Assembly: GCF_002387245.1 (NCBI RefSeq)
Contig: NZ_DGLD01000001.1
Span: forward strand, 62,001 to 126,000
DNA: 64,000 nucleotides
From: Brevundimonas sp. UBA4553
Lineage (GTDB): Bacteria; Pseudomonadota; Alphaproteobacteria; Caulobacterales; Caulobacteraceae
Reading direction: 5' to 3'
The position numbers were made by a program, and so were the translations under genes. The stretch's first letter is position 1; each line of letters begins with the position of its first letter. The notes below the pieces were generated by a model. The model worked only from the letters and a program-made list of their open reading frames with translations. It did no database searches and was not told where the DNA came from. Positions 16,800 through 24,205 of the stretch are shown piece after piece.

Positions 16800-18122
16800 C
16801 TACTTGCCGATACAGAAGGTCGAGAAGACCTCGCCCAGGATGTCTTCGACGCCAATGGCGCCGGTAACGCGAGCCAAGGCGTCCGCAGCCCGGCGCAGAT
16901 CGTCGCCGGCCATTTCCGGCGCGAGGTCAAGCGCGCGACGACCCGCCTCGACCGCCGCCAGAGCCTCGACCAGACGACGGCGATGGCGCTCGCGCGTCAC
17001 CGCCGGGAAGTCGGCGCCGGACAGGTCGCGGGCCAGACGGGCGGCGATCCAGTCGTGCAGTTGGGACAGGCCCTGCCCGCTCGCGGTGCTGAGGCTCAGC
17101 GCCTCGATCCCGTTGGCGGGCATGACGGCGCCGAGGTCAGCCTTGTTCAAGATCTGCAGGTCGTCGGCCTGAGCGAAGGCCGATGCGGGGTCGTCGCCCT
17201 GCCCGACACCCGGCGCCCGAACCCAGAGCCGCAGGTCCGCGCCCTCGGCTCTCTGGCGCGCCCGGCGGATGCCCTCGGCCTCCACCACGTCGTCGCTGTC
17301 GCGCAGACCGGCGGTGTCGGACAGGGTGACGGCGTATCCGCCGATCATTAGTTCGGCGTCCAGGACGTCGCGGGTGGTGCCGGCGATGGGGGTGACGATG
17401 GCCGCCTCACGCGCCGTCAGGGCGTTGAACAGCGACGACTTGCCGGCGTTGGTCTCACCGATCAGGACGATGCGATAGCCCTCGCGCACCCGCCGTCCCC
17501 GATCGGAATCGGCCAGGGCGGCGCGCAGATCGGCGGCCAGTTGGTCCAGAACCGGCCCGGCGGTGCGGGCCAGATTGTCGGGCACTTCTTCGTCGGGAAA
17601 GTCGATCTCGGCCTCGACCAGGGATAGGGCCTTGAGAAGGTCGCGGCGGAAACCGGCGTAGGCGGCGCTGAGGGCGCCATCCAGCTGGCCCAGGGCCTGA
17701 GACTTCTGGGCGCTGGTTTCGGCGTCGATCAGATCGGCCACGGCCTCGGCCTGAGCCAGGTCCATGCGGCCGTTCTGGAAGGCGCGGCGGGTGAATTCAC
17801 CCGGCTCGGCAGGACGGACATCGAGGGCGATCAGGGCGCGGCTGGCGGCCTCGATCACCGCCCGGCCGCCGTGGAGATGCAGTTCGGCCGAGTCCTCGCC
17901 GGTGTAGGAATTCGGTCCGGGGAAACGCAGGACCAAGGCCTGATCGACCATCTCGCCGTCGTGGCGCAGAGTGCGGAGCGAGGCCAGACGCGGGTTCAGC
18001 CCCCCTGCCCCGAGCGCAGTCAGGGCCGCGTCCACGCCTGGTCCGGACAGGCGCAGGATGGCGATGGCCCCCCGTCCCGGCGGGGTGGCCAGGGCGAAGA
18101 TGGTGTCGGCGTTTGAACTCAA
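16800..18122 (-). CDS. mnmE: tRNA modification GTPase MnmE
   Basis: A 440-residue GTPase (TrmE) acting with MnmG on wobble U34. It has the N-terminal tetrahydrofolate-binding domain (TIFALATPPGRGAIAILRLSG), a helical region, the inserted G domain (GETNAGKSSLFN as P-loop, DTAGLRD, LNKAD) and the catalytic C-terminus FCIGK with its conserved Cys. All elements and the length are normal. The mnmG gene follows after a gap that holds a perfect parS. Confidence 0.96.
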   Translation of the reverse strand: MSSNADTIFALATPPGRGAIAILRLSGPGVDAALTALGAGGLNPRLASLRTLRHDGEMVDQALVLRFPGPNSYTGEDSAELHLHGGRAVIEAASRALIALDVRPAEPGEFTRRAFQNGRMDLAQAEAVADLIDAETSAQKSQALGQLDGALSAAYAGFRRDLLKALSLVEAEIDFPDEEVPDNLARTAGPVLDQLAADLRAALADSDRGRRVREGYRIVLIGETNAGKSSLFNALTAREAAIVTPIAGTTRDVLDAELMIGGYAVTLSDTAGLRDSDDVVEAEGIRRARQRAEGADLRLWVRAPGVGQGDDPASAFAQADDLQILNKADLGAVMPANGIEALSLSTASGQGLSQLHDWIAARLARDLSGADFPAVTRERHRRRLVEALAAVEAGRRALDLAPEMAGDDLRRAADALARVTGAIGVEDILGEVFSTFCIGK

Positions 18123-18126
18123 GTCT

Positions 18127-18366
18127 TCAGCCCTTGGGCGCGCCCGTGACGGCGGCTTCCATCAGGCGGCGGAACTGGTCCTGGGCCTGCACCCCGAACG
18201 ACGTCCAGGTCTTCATCAGTTCATCGGGCTGCACGGCGGCCATGTTGGCGTCCATCCGCTTCTGCATCTCGGCGACCAGATGGTCGTTGAGCGGCGTCAC
18301 GTCGGGCAGACCCAGAAAGGCGCGAGCCTCGGCCGGAGTGCAGTCGATCTCGATGTTCAGCTTCAT
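18127..18366 (-). CDS. DUF6489-like small conserved protein
   Basis: A 79-residue soluble protein beginning MKLNIEIDCTPAEARAFLGLPDV, a sequence typical of the small alphaproteobacterial family I know as DUF6489. It looks like a beta strand followed by helices, with no membrane segment or catalytic motif. Its stop lies 4 bases before the mnmE start on the same strand, so it probably leads the mnmE-mnmG-rsmG-parAB operon. Function is unknown. A perfect parS lies 25 bases upstream of its start codon. Confidence 0.7.
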   Translation of the reverse strand: MKLNIEIDCTPAEARAFLGLPDVTPLNDHLVAEMQKRMDANMAAVQPDELMKTWTSFGVQAQDQFRRLMEAAVTGAPKG

Positions 18367-18390
18367 GACGTCGCCTCTCAGCTTAGGCCT

Positions 18391-18406
18391 TGTTTCACGT
18401 GAAACA
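18391..18406. other. parS site (perfect) between the DUF6489 gene and rho
   Basis: TGTTTCACGTGAAACA, exact match to consensus, in the 86-base gap upstream of the DUF6489 gene, about 4.5 kb from oriC. It sits where the promoter of the mnmE-parB block would be, so ParB spreading might affect that transcription (inference). Confidence 0.95.
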
Positions 18407-18452
18407 CGCCCTCAAGCAGCCGCCCGCCGCGCGCGAGGCGCTAGGGGCCAAA

Positions 18453-19937
18453 TCAGGTATTCATGGACTGGAAGAAGTCGCCGTTGTTCTTGGACTGACG
18501 CAGCTTGTCGAGCAGGAACTCGATCGCGTCCTGCGGTCCCATCGGGTTGAGGATGCGGCGCAGGACATAGGTCTTGGCCAGCTGATCCTTCGGCGTGATG
18601 AGGTCTTCCTTGCGGGTGCCGGACTTGAGCACGTCGATGGCCGGGAAGATGCGCTTGTCGGCGACCTTGCGGTCCAGGACGATTTCCGAGTTACCCGTGC
18701 CCTTGAACTCTTCGAAGATCACCTCGTCCATCCGCGAACCGGTGTCGATCAGGGCGGTGGCGATGATGGTCAGCGAGCCGCCCTGCTCCACATTGCGCGC
18801 GGCGCCGAAGAAGCGCTTGGGCCGTTGCAGGGCGTTGGCGTCGACACCGCCGGTCAGGACCTTGCCCGACGACGGGACAGTGGCGTTATAGGCGCGGCCC
18901 AGACGGGTGATGGAGTCCAGCAGGATAACCACGTCCTTCTTGTGCTCGACCAGACGCTTGGCCTTCTCGATCACCATCTCGGCGACGGCGACGTGACGGG
19001 TGGCCGGCTCGTCGAAGGTCGAAGCCACGACCTCGCCCTTCACCGTGCGCTGCATGTCGGTCACTTCTTCCGGACGTTCGTCGATCAGCAGGACGATCAG
19101 GAAGACTTCCGGGTGGTTGCGCTCGATCGACTTGGCGATGTTCTGCAGCATGACCGTCTTACCCACGCGCGGCGGGGCGACGATCAGGCAGCGCTGGCCC
19201 TTGCCGAGCGGGGCGACGATGTCGATGACCCGGCCCGAGCGGTCCTTCAGCGTCGGGTCCTGGATTTCCATGTGCAGGCGCTCTTCGGGATAGAGCGGCG
19301 TCAGGTTGTCGAACAGGACCTTGGTCTTGACCATCTCCGGATCTTCGAAGTTGATCGTGTCGACCTTGAGCAGGGCGAAGTAGCGCTCGCCCTCACGCGG
19401 GCCGCGCACGGCGCCGTGCACCGTGTCGCCCGAGCGCAGGCCGAAGCGACGGATCTGCGACGGCGAGACATAGACGTCGTCCGGACCCGGCAGATAGTTG
19501 GCGTCGGGGCTGCGCAGGAAGCCGAAGCCGTCCGGCAGGATCTCCAGCACGCCCGAGGCGATGATTTCGACCTCTTCATCGGCCAGGGTCTTCAGGATGG
19601 CGAACAGCAGGTCCTGCTTGCGCAGGTTGCCGGCGTTCTCGATGTCTAGACCCTCGGCGAAGGCGACCAGGTCTTCCGGCGTCTTCTCGTTCAGTTCCTG
19701 CAGGGTGATGCGACCGTTGGGGACGATGGGCTCTCCATCCTCGTCCTCGTCGTCGGCCGTGGTGTCGACGCCGGTGTCGTCGTTGACGATTTCGGCGACG
19801 GCTTCGATTTCCGGTTCCGGCGCTGGCTCCGGATCGGCAGCGCGCGATCCGCCCAACGTCAGGGTTTTGCGGGGACGTTCCGCAGCAGTTTCAACGGCTT
19901 CCGGAGCCTGGTCGTCGTTCTCGGGGGTATCGGTCAT
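18453..19937 (-). CDS. rho: transcription termination factor Rho
   Basis: A hexameric RNA helicase/ATPase that ends transcription. The conserved core starts near residue 70 (ITLQELNEKTPEDLVAFAEG) with the OSB RNA-binding fold (LPDGFGFLRSPDANYLPGPDDVYVSPSQIRRF), the P-loop LIVAPPRVGKT, LLIDERPEEVTDM, and the Q- and R-loops (LLDSITRLGRAYN, GGSLTIIATAL). It is about 75 residues longer than E. coli Rho, owing to an acidic, Pro/Glu-rich N-terminal extension. The ATG at 19937 is chosen; a GTG at 19964 would add nine residues and neither has a strong Shine-Dalgarno. Confidence 0.96.
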   Translation of the reverse strand: MTDTPENDDQAPEAVETAAERPRKTLTLGGSRAADPEPAPEPEIEAVAEIVNDDTGVDTTADDEDEDGEPIVPNGRITLQELNEKTPEDLVAFAEGLDIENAGNLRKQDLLFAILKTLADEEVEIIASGVLEILPDGFGFLRSPDANYLPGPDDVYVSPSQIRRFGLRSGDTVHGAVRGPREGERYFALLKVDTINFEDPEMVKTKVLFDNLTPLYPEERLHMEIQDPTLKDRSGRVIDIVAPLGKGQRCLIVAPPRVGKTVMLQNIAKSIERNHPEVFLIVLLIDERPEEVTDMQRTVKGEVVASTFDEPATRHVAVAEMVIEKAKRLVEHKKDVVILLDSITRLGRAYNATVPSSGKVLTGGVDANALQRPKRFFGAARNVEQGGSLTIIATALIDTGSRMDEVIFEEFKGTGNSEIVLDRKVADKRIFPAIDVLKSGTRKEDLITPKDQLAKTYVLRRILNPMGPQDAIEFLLDKLRQSKNNGDFFQSMNT

Positions 19938-20153
19938 GGCGTGCTCGCTCACGCGCTCGGACACCGGGAGGCGTCGAGGCGGTTCGTCTGTCGATGTCGC
20001 GGCCTTGCGGCCAGAGGGAGGGCGACGGTGTTCCCGCAGGATCGATCCGGCAGGCGTCGCGAGAAGAGAGGGACCGCCCTGCGGCCTACGCCGAACGGTT
20101 CATCGCCAGCGGAACCACGAATGACGGGTCGCCGTCAAGCAAGGCCATTCTTT

Positions 20154-20212
20154 TTGGCCGCGGTCAAAAGGCGCCGCCTATTCGACCCGACGCGGCCTGG
20201 CGCTTCGCGCGC
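20154..20212 (+). repeat. 59-bp dispersed intergenic repeat, copy A
   Basis: Matches the reverse complement of 39915-39973 at about 51 of 59 positions, including a 22-base identical core (20182-20203). Both copies are intergenic, flanked by unrelated genes. This is directly visible; the family size across the genome is unknown. Confidence 0.75.
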
Positions 20213-20236
20213 TCAAGCAGCAAGCGACCGCGTCGC
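20209..20236 (-). repeat. 28-bp intergenic repeat, copy 1
   Basis: The reverse complement matches 38624-38651 at 24 of 28 positions (GCGAC.CGGTCGCT...CTTGAGCGC). It abuts the 59-bp repeat, so the two may be parts of one longer element. Confidence 0.5.
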
Positions 20237-20249
20237 GCTCATTGGCGCT

Positions 20250-20717
20250 CTAGATTGTCCATTCCAGGGTCACAGACAGGACCATGACGATGGCCAGCAG
20301 GAAGGGGATTTCATTCGTCATACGCCAGAAGCGACCCGAATATTTCGACGTCCCGGCGGCGATCTTCTTTCTCTGCCCCGCCAGGAAGCCATGCCAGCCC
20401 GCCAGCAGGAAGACCCCGATCAACTTGGTCGCCATCCAGGGCTGGTGGACGAAGGACCAGTCGGCGCCGTCGCCGCTGCGCAGCCACAGCAGCCAGCCGC
20501 CGAAGATGAAGGCCAGGATCATGGCCGGGTTGATGATGATCCGCAGCAGCCGTGTCTGCCACAGACGCAGCAGGGCCTGCATCTCGCCGCGCAGGGGTTC
20601 GGGCTTGGCGTTCTGCTCGGCGTCATAGGCGAACAGACGGGGCAGGAAGAGCATGCCGGCCATCCAGGCGATCACCGCCAGGATATGGAGCCCGCGGGCC
20701 AGGTTGTAATAGTCCAT
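20250..20717 (-). CDS. hemJ: protoporphyrinogen oxidase HemJ
   Basis: A 155-residue inner-membrane protein with four to five hydrophobic helices that oxidises protoporphyrinogen IX in organisms lacking HemG/HemY. Family features are the conserved His in LHILAVIAWMAGMLFLPRLFAYD, the RLWQTRLLRIIINPAMI block and the KLIGVFLLAGWHGFLAG helix with its conserved Lys and His. It lies directly downstream of hemH (18 bases), completing the hemE-hemH-hemJ terminal heme set on the minus strand. Confidence 0.92.
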   Translation of the reverse strand: MDYYNLARGLHILAVIAWMAGMLFLPRLFAYDAEQNAKPEPLRGEMQALLRLWQTRLLRIIINPAMILAFIFGGWLLWLRSGDGADWSFVHQPWMATKLIGVFLLAGWHGFLAGQRKKIAAGTSKYSGRFWRMTNEIPFLLAIVMVLSVTLEWTI

Positions 20718-20735
20718 GAGGCTCCCCTCGGCCGG

Positions 20736-21794
20736 TCAAGCCGCTTTTGAACAACCGCCGGGACAGGCTTTCAAGTGGGCGCATGGTCCACCCTTCGACG
20801 CCCCTTGCGGCGCGACGCCCGAGGTGTCCAGCGCGGCCCCGACCGCCTGGGCCAGGGTGGCGATAAAGGCGGGCTCCACGCCCAGGGCCGGCGCCCGCAG
20901 ATAGGGGGCGCAACCGACCTGTTCGGCCAGTTCGGCGTATTCGTGGTCCAGCTCGACCAGGGTCTCGATGTGTTCGGAGACGAAGGCGATGGGCACGACC
21001 ACGGCGCCGACCCCGTCACGCCCGGCCTGTTCGACCGCCTCCGGCGTCGACGGCCCCAGCCATTTCAACGGCCCGACCCGGCTCTGGTAGCAGATGGCCC
21101 AGTCGCTCAGCCCCATGCGGGCGACGACCGCAGCCACGGTGGCCTCGACCTGGGCCTGATAGGGATCCCCGGCGGCGACCAGCTTCTCCGGAATCCCATG
21201 GGCTGAAAACAGGACGCGGACCGGTCGGCCCTCGGCCTTGTCCATGGTCTCGCGGATCAACCGGGCCTGGGCTTCGACCAGGCCCTCGGCGTCGGGGTAG
21301 CAGCAGACGGCGTGAACCTCGCCCGGCCCCTTGTAGGCCTCGCGCCAGGCCTTCAGCGACGACGCCGTCGTGGTGGTCGAAAACTGCGGATAGAGTGGCA
21401 GCAGCACGATATGATCGGGCTGGAAGTCCGCCACGGCGCGGGCCGTATCCTCGGTCAGGGGGTGCCAGTAGCGCATGGCGATGAAGACTTCGGTCTCATC
21501 CCCCGGCGCCGCGTCGGCCAGGGCTTCGGACAGGGCGGCCGCCTGTTTCAGCGTCTCGGGCAGCAGGGGCGAGCCCCCGCCCATGCGGGCGTAGTTGGCT
21601 TGGGCCGACTTCTCGCGACGCGAGGAGATCAACCGGGCCAGCGGCGTACGGACTATGCCCGGCAAGCCGATGATCGCCGGGTCGTTGAACAGGTTGAACA
21701 GGAAGGGCTTGACCGCGTCCGGACCATCGGGACCGCCGAGATTGGTCAGCACGACGGCGACGCGCCGGTTCGGACGACGGGCCTCGGCGGTCAT
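20736..21794 (-). CDS. hemH: ferrochelatase with probable [2Fe-2S] cluster
   Basis: A 352-residue enzyme that inserts Fe2+ into protoporphyrin IX. Motifs are VVLTNLGGPDGP at the start, FLFNLFNDPAI, LLPLYPQFSTTTTAS, LFSAHGIPEKLV with the catalytic His, CYQSRVGPLKWLGPST, and FVSEHIETLVELDHEY. Four cysteines fit the cluster ligands known in Caulobacter ferrochelatase: one in EQVGCAPYL and three at the extreme C-terminus in CAHLKACPGGC. The ATG at 21794 lies 2 bases after the hemE stop; the longer open frame runs into hemE and is rejected. Probably peripheral on the inner membrane. Confidence 0.95.
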   Translation of the reverse strand: MTAEARRPNRRVAVVLTNLGGPDGPDAVKPFLFNLFNDPAIIGLPGIVRTPLARLISSRREKSAQANYARMGGGSPLLPETLKQAAALSEALADAAPGDETEVFIAMRYWHPLTEDTARAVADFQPDHIVLLPLYPQFSTTTTASSLKAWREAYKGPGEVHAVCCYPDAEGLVEAQARLIRETMDKAEGRPVRVLFSAHGIPEKLVAAGDPYQAQVEATVAAVVARMGLSDWAICYQSRVGPLKWLGPSTPEAVEQAGRDGVGAVVVPIAFVSEHIETLVELDHEYAELAEQVGCAPYLRAPALGVEPAFIATLAQAVGAALDTSGVAPQGASKGGPCAHLKACPGGCSKAA

Positions 21795-21796
21795 GC

Positions 21797-22831
21797 TCAC
21801 TGCGCCCCGATCCGACGCAGGACCTGCTCGACATGGGCGATCGGCACGTCCGGCAGGATGCCGTGACCCAGGTTGAAGATCCATGGACCCTGCCCCCAGG
21901 CCTCCATGAGCTGATCCACACGATGGTCCAGAGCGGGGCCGCCCGCGCGGAGAAGAAGAGGATCGAGGGCGCCTTGGATGGGTTTGATGGCCTGAACCCG
22001 CTTGCCCACCTCCAGAGGACAGGCGGTGTCCAGCGCCACGGCCTGAACGTCGCAGCTGCTCGAGTAACGCTCCGCAAGCGCCGCAGAGCCCCTTGGGAAG
22101 CCGATGAGCGGCACGGTGACCCCAAGGGCCCGGGCGCGGGCCACAAGCGCCTGGTGGGGCTTCAGGACCAGACTTTCGAACAGATCATCGGGCAGGCCCT
22201 CGGCCCAGCTCTCGAAGATCTTCAGCACCTGCGCGCCGGCGTCCTGCTGCATCTTCAGATAATGGGCGGTGGCCTCGACCAGGATCTCCAGCAGGGCCGC
22301 GACCTTTTCCGGTTCAGCATAGGCGTAGGTGCGCGCCGTGGCGCGTTCGCCCTTGCCGATGGTGCGGGCCTCGCCGTCCAGCATGTAGGTGGCTACGGTC
22401 CAGGGCGCCCCGGCGAACCCGATCAGGGCCTTGGAGGGGTCCAGTTCAGCGCGCACCAGGCTGAGGGTCTGGCCCACCGACTTCAGGGCCTCCCCCGCCC
22501 CGGAGGCCAGCGCCCGCATCGACTCCACCGACGGCAGGGCGCCGAGGCGCGGACCTTCGCCGGCTTCGAACCAGACCTTCTGTCCCAGGGCGCCCGGAAT
22601 CAGCAGGATGTCGGCGAAGACGATGGCGGCGTCGAAGCCGAACCGGCGCATCGGTTGCAGCGTCGCCTCGGCCGCCATCTCCGGGTTCATGCAGAAGGCG
22701 ATGAAGTCGGGGGCCTGCGCGCGCAACGCCCGGTATTCCGGCAGGTAGCGCCCGGCCTGACGCATGAACCACACGGGCGGACGGGTCGTAGTCTGGCCCT
22801 GGAGAGCCTGGATCAGGAGAGGAGTGCTCAT
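21797..22831 (-). CDS. hemE: uroporphyrinogen decarboxylase
   Basis: A 344-residue cytoplasmic TIM-barrel enzyme that converts uroporphyrinogen III to coproporphyrinogen III. Signatures are PPVWFMRQAGRYLPEYR, FADILLIP with the catalytic Asp, GFAGAPWTVATYML and GFPRGSAALAERY, and the terminal VNLGHGI-type block (FNLGHGILPD). The ATG at 22831 is preferred to an upstream one at 22867 because it begins at the family N-terminus. In Caulobacteraceae hemE marks one edge of the chromosome origin. Confidence 0.96.
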   Translation of the reverse strand: MSTPLLIQALQGQTTTRPPVWFMRQAGRYLPEYRALRAQAPDFIAFCMNPEMAAEATLQPMRRFGFDAAIVFADILLIPGALGQKVWFEAGEGPRLGALPSVESMRALASGAGEALKSVGQTLSLVRAELDPSKALIGFAGAPWTVATYMLDGEARTIGKGERATARTYAYAEPEKVAALLEILVEATAHYLKMQQDAGAQVLKIFESWAEGLPDDLFESLVLKPHQALVARARALGVTVPLIGFPRGSAALAERYSSSCDVQAVALDTACPLEVGKRVQAIKPIQGALDPLLLRAGGPALDHRVDQLMEAWGQGPWIFNLGHGILPDVPIAHVEQVLRRIGAQ

Positions 22832-22865
22832 GCCTTGGGCTTTAGGATGCACACCCCCAAGCCTC

Positions 22866-22904
22866 AATCCCTATTCAAGAATAAGAATTTGAAAGAATTG
22901 GAGG
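22866..22904. other. A+T-rich candidate DNA-unwinding element of oriC
   Basis: Thirty-nine bases with about 12 G/C (31%) against about 68% around it, directly beside the hemE end of the origin gap. This is the only strongly A+T-rich stretch in the gap, so it is the natural candidate for initial melting. Confidence 0.55.
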
Positions 22905-23064
22905 TTGGAAGCAGGGCGCTGGACTGCGGGGATAGAATCCGGATCGCCCGTCGATCGACAGGTTTCTCCACGATTTCAGGCTAACGAATCCGGCGGACGC
23001 GGCCTGATCGTGTTGATTGCGGGGATAACCCGTCTGGAGTCCGCTGTGACGGGAGTCGGATCTG

Positions 23065-23255
23065 GGCGCCGTTGTGGGAAAGGCGCCGGGCGCCGAATTG
23101 GGACAAGGCGCCTTATCCCCGGGTGAGGATAGAAATTCGGCGCCTGCATGAATGACTCCAGGCGCCGTTCGGCCATCGGCGCCCGTGATCCCCGCTCGCG
23201 ACGCCGGCCTGAGCTTGCTAGAGGATTCGGCGCCCAGTCGATGTCGAACGGCGCC
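23065..23255. repeat. nine GGCGCC-centred iterons in oriC
   Basis: GGCGCC occurs at 23065, 23082, 23089, 23107, 23139, 23161, 23178, 23229 and 23250. Six copies extend on one side to a shared (A)TTC- or AAC-GGCGCC (for example ATTCGGCGCC at 23139 and 23229, and in reverse at 23089; AACGGCGCC at 23250 and in reverse at 23065; TTC-side reverse copy at 23161 reading GAACGGCGCC). About 0.3 copies would be expected by chance at this base composition. The arrangement looks like a protein-binding array. Confidence 0.7.
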
Positions 23256-23335
23256 CCGGCTTTTGCACAGGCTGCGGGGACAGACCTCGGCCCCTTTCCG
23301 GTCTGGGCGACCGAGGAGAAGGAGACGATCAGAGC

Positions 23336-24205
23336 ATGAGCCCCGCCCGCCCGTCGCCGCGTCTCGCCACCTATTTCCACGTCCATCTGGTCTCGGACTC
23401 GACCGGCGAGACGCTGAACGCCATGGCCAAGGCCGTCATCGCCCGTTTCGACGGCGTCATTCCGATCGAGCACATCTACGCCCTGGTCCGCTCGCCCAAG
23501 CAGATGGAGCGGGTGCTGGAAGAAGTCGCCGGCGCGCCGGGCGTGGTTCTTCATACCCTGGTCGACCGCGATCTGCGCGAACAGCTGGAGGATGGTTGCC
23601 GGCGGCTTCAGACGCCGCAGATCGGGGCGCTGGATCCGCTGGTCGGGGCGCTGTCGGGCTATCTGGGGACCAATATCTCGACCCGCGTCGGGGCCCAGCA
23701 CGCGCTGGACCACGGCTATTTCAACCGCATCGGCGCCCTCGACTTCGCCATCGCCCACGACGACGGCCAGGGCACGCTGGAACAGCTGGAGCAGGCCGAC
23801 GTCGTCCTGTGCGGAGTCAGCCGGACGTCCAAGACCCCGACCTGCATCTATCTGGCCAACCGAGGCATCCGCGCTGCCAACGTGCCCTTGGTGCCCGGCC
23901 AGGAAGACGGCGAAAGGCTGACCCTGCTCAAGAACCCGCTGGTGGTCGGCCTGACGGTCTCGCCGGACCGTCTGGTGCAGATCCGTCGCAACCGGCTGGA
24001 GGGGCTGAACGCCGCTCGCGCGTCCGACTACGTCGATCATGACGCCGTCCGCGATGAGACGGTCAAGGCGCGCCGCGCCTTCGAGCGGCGCGGCTGGCCG
24101 ACCATCGACGTCACCCGCCGCTCGGTCGAGGAGACGGCGGCCGCCATCATCAACCTGTTGAGCGAGCGGCGCAGCCGCCGACATGACCCCGGAGCGCCCT
24201 CGTGA
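23336..24205 (+). CDS. ppsR: pyruvate, phosphate dikinase / PEP synthase regulatory protein
   Basis: A 289-residue DUF299 bifunctional kinase/pyrophosphorylase that switches PEP synthase or PPDK off and on by phosphorylating a Thr with ADP. Family blocks are HVHLVSDSTGETLNAMAKA at the start, the P-loop-like GVSRTSKTPTCIYLANRGIRAANVPLV, and NPLVVGLTVSP. It starts at an ATG after GGAGAAGGAGACG, a strong ribosome-binding site, and is the first gene right of the origin, as in Caulobacter. Its stop overlaps the start of maf (GTGA). Confidence 0.93.
   Translation: MSPARPSPRLATYFHVHLVSDSTGETLNAMAKAVIARFDGVIPIEHIYALVRSPKQMERVLEEVAGAPGVVLHTLVDRDLREQLEDGCRRLQTPQIGALDPLVGALSGYLGTNISTRVGAQHALDHGYFNRIGALDFAIAHDDGQGTLEQLEQADVVLCGVSRTSKTPTCIYLANRGIRAANVPLVPGQEDGERLTLLKNPLVVGLTVSPDRLVQIRRNRLEGLNAARASDYVDHDAVRDETVKARRAFERRGWPTIDVTRRSVEETAAAIINLLSERRSRRHDPGAPS

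Larger units (their letters stand above)
19938..20249. other. gene-free region upstream of rho, with intergenic repeats
   Basis: About 310 bases between the rho start and the hemJ stop, both on the minus strand. It must hold the rho promoter and leader. No ORF is convincing. Its hemJ-proximal half contains a 59-bp repeat (20154-20212) shared with 39915-39973, followed by a 28-bp segment (20209-20236) resembling 38624-38651. Rho leaders are often autoregulated by attenuation, but no hairpin with a T-run is seen here. Confidence 0.5.
22832..23335. other. probable chromosomal replication origin (oriC)
   Basis: The 504-base gap between hemE and ppsR is the position of Cori in Caulobacter. It holds an A+T-rich stretch (22866-22904, about 31% G+C) next to hemE that could be the unwinding element. 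Five DnaA-box-like 9-mers share a TCCCCG end: TTATCCCCG (23020-23028 minus; 23113-23121 plus), CTATCCCCG (22927-22935 minus), TGATCCCCG (23186-23194 plus) and CTGTCCCCG (23275-23283 minus). Six GANTC methylation sites and nine GGCGCC palindromes are also present. No TTAA occurs, so no classical CtrA site. Origin identity comes from synteny plus these motifs. Confidence 0.85.

Noticed and set aside
21797..22867. Longer hemE start at 22867
   Set aside because: Adds 12 residues with no family match and runs into the origin gap; ATG at 22831 fits the family N-terminus.
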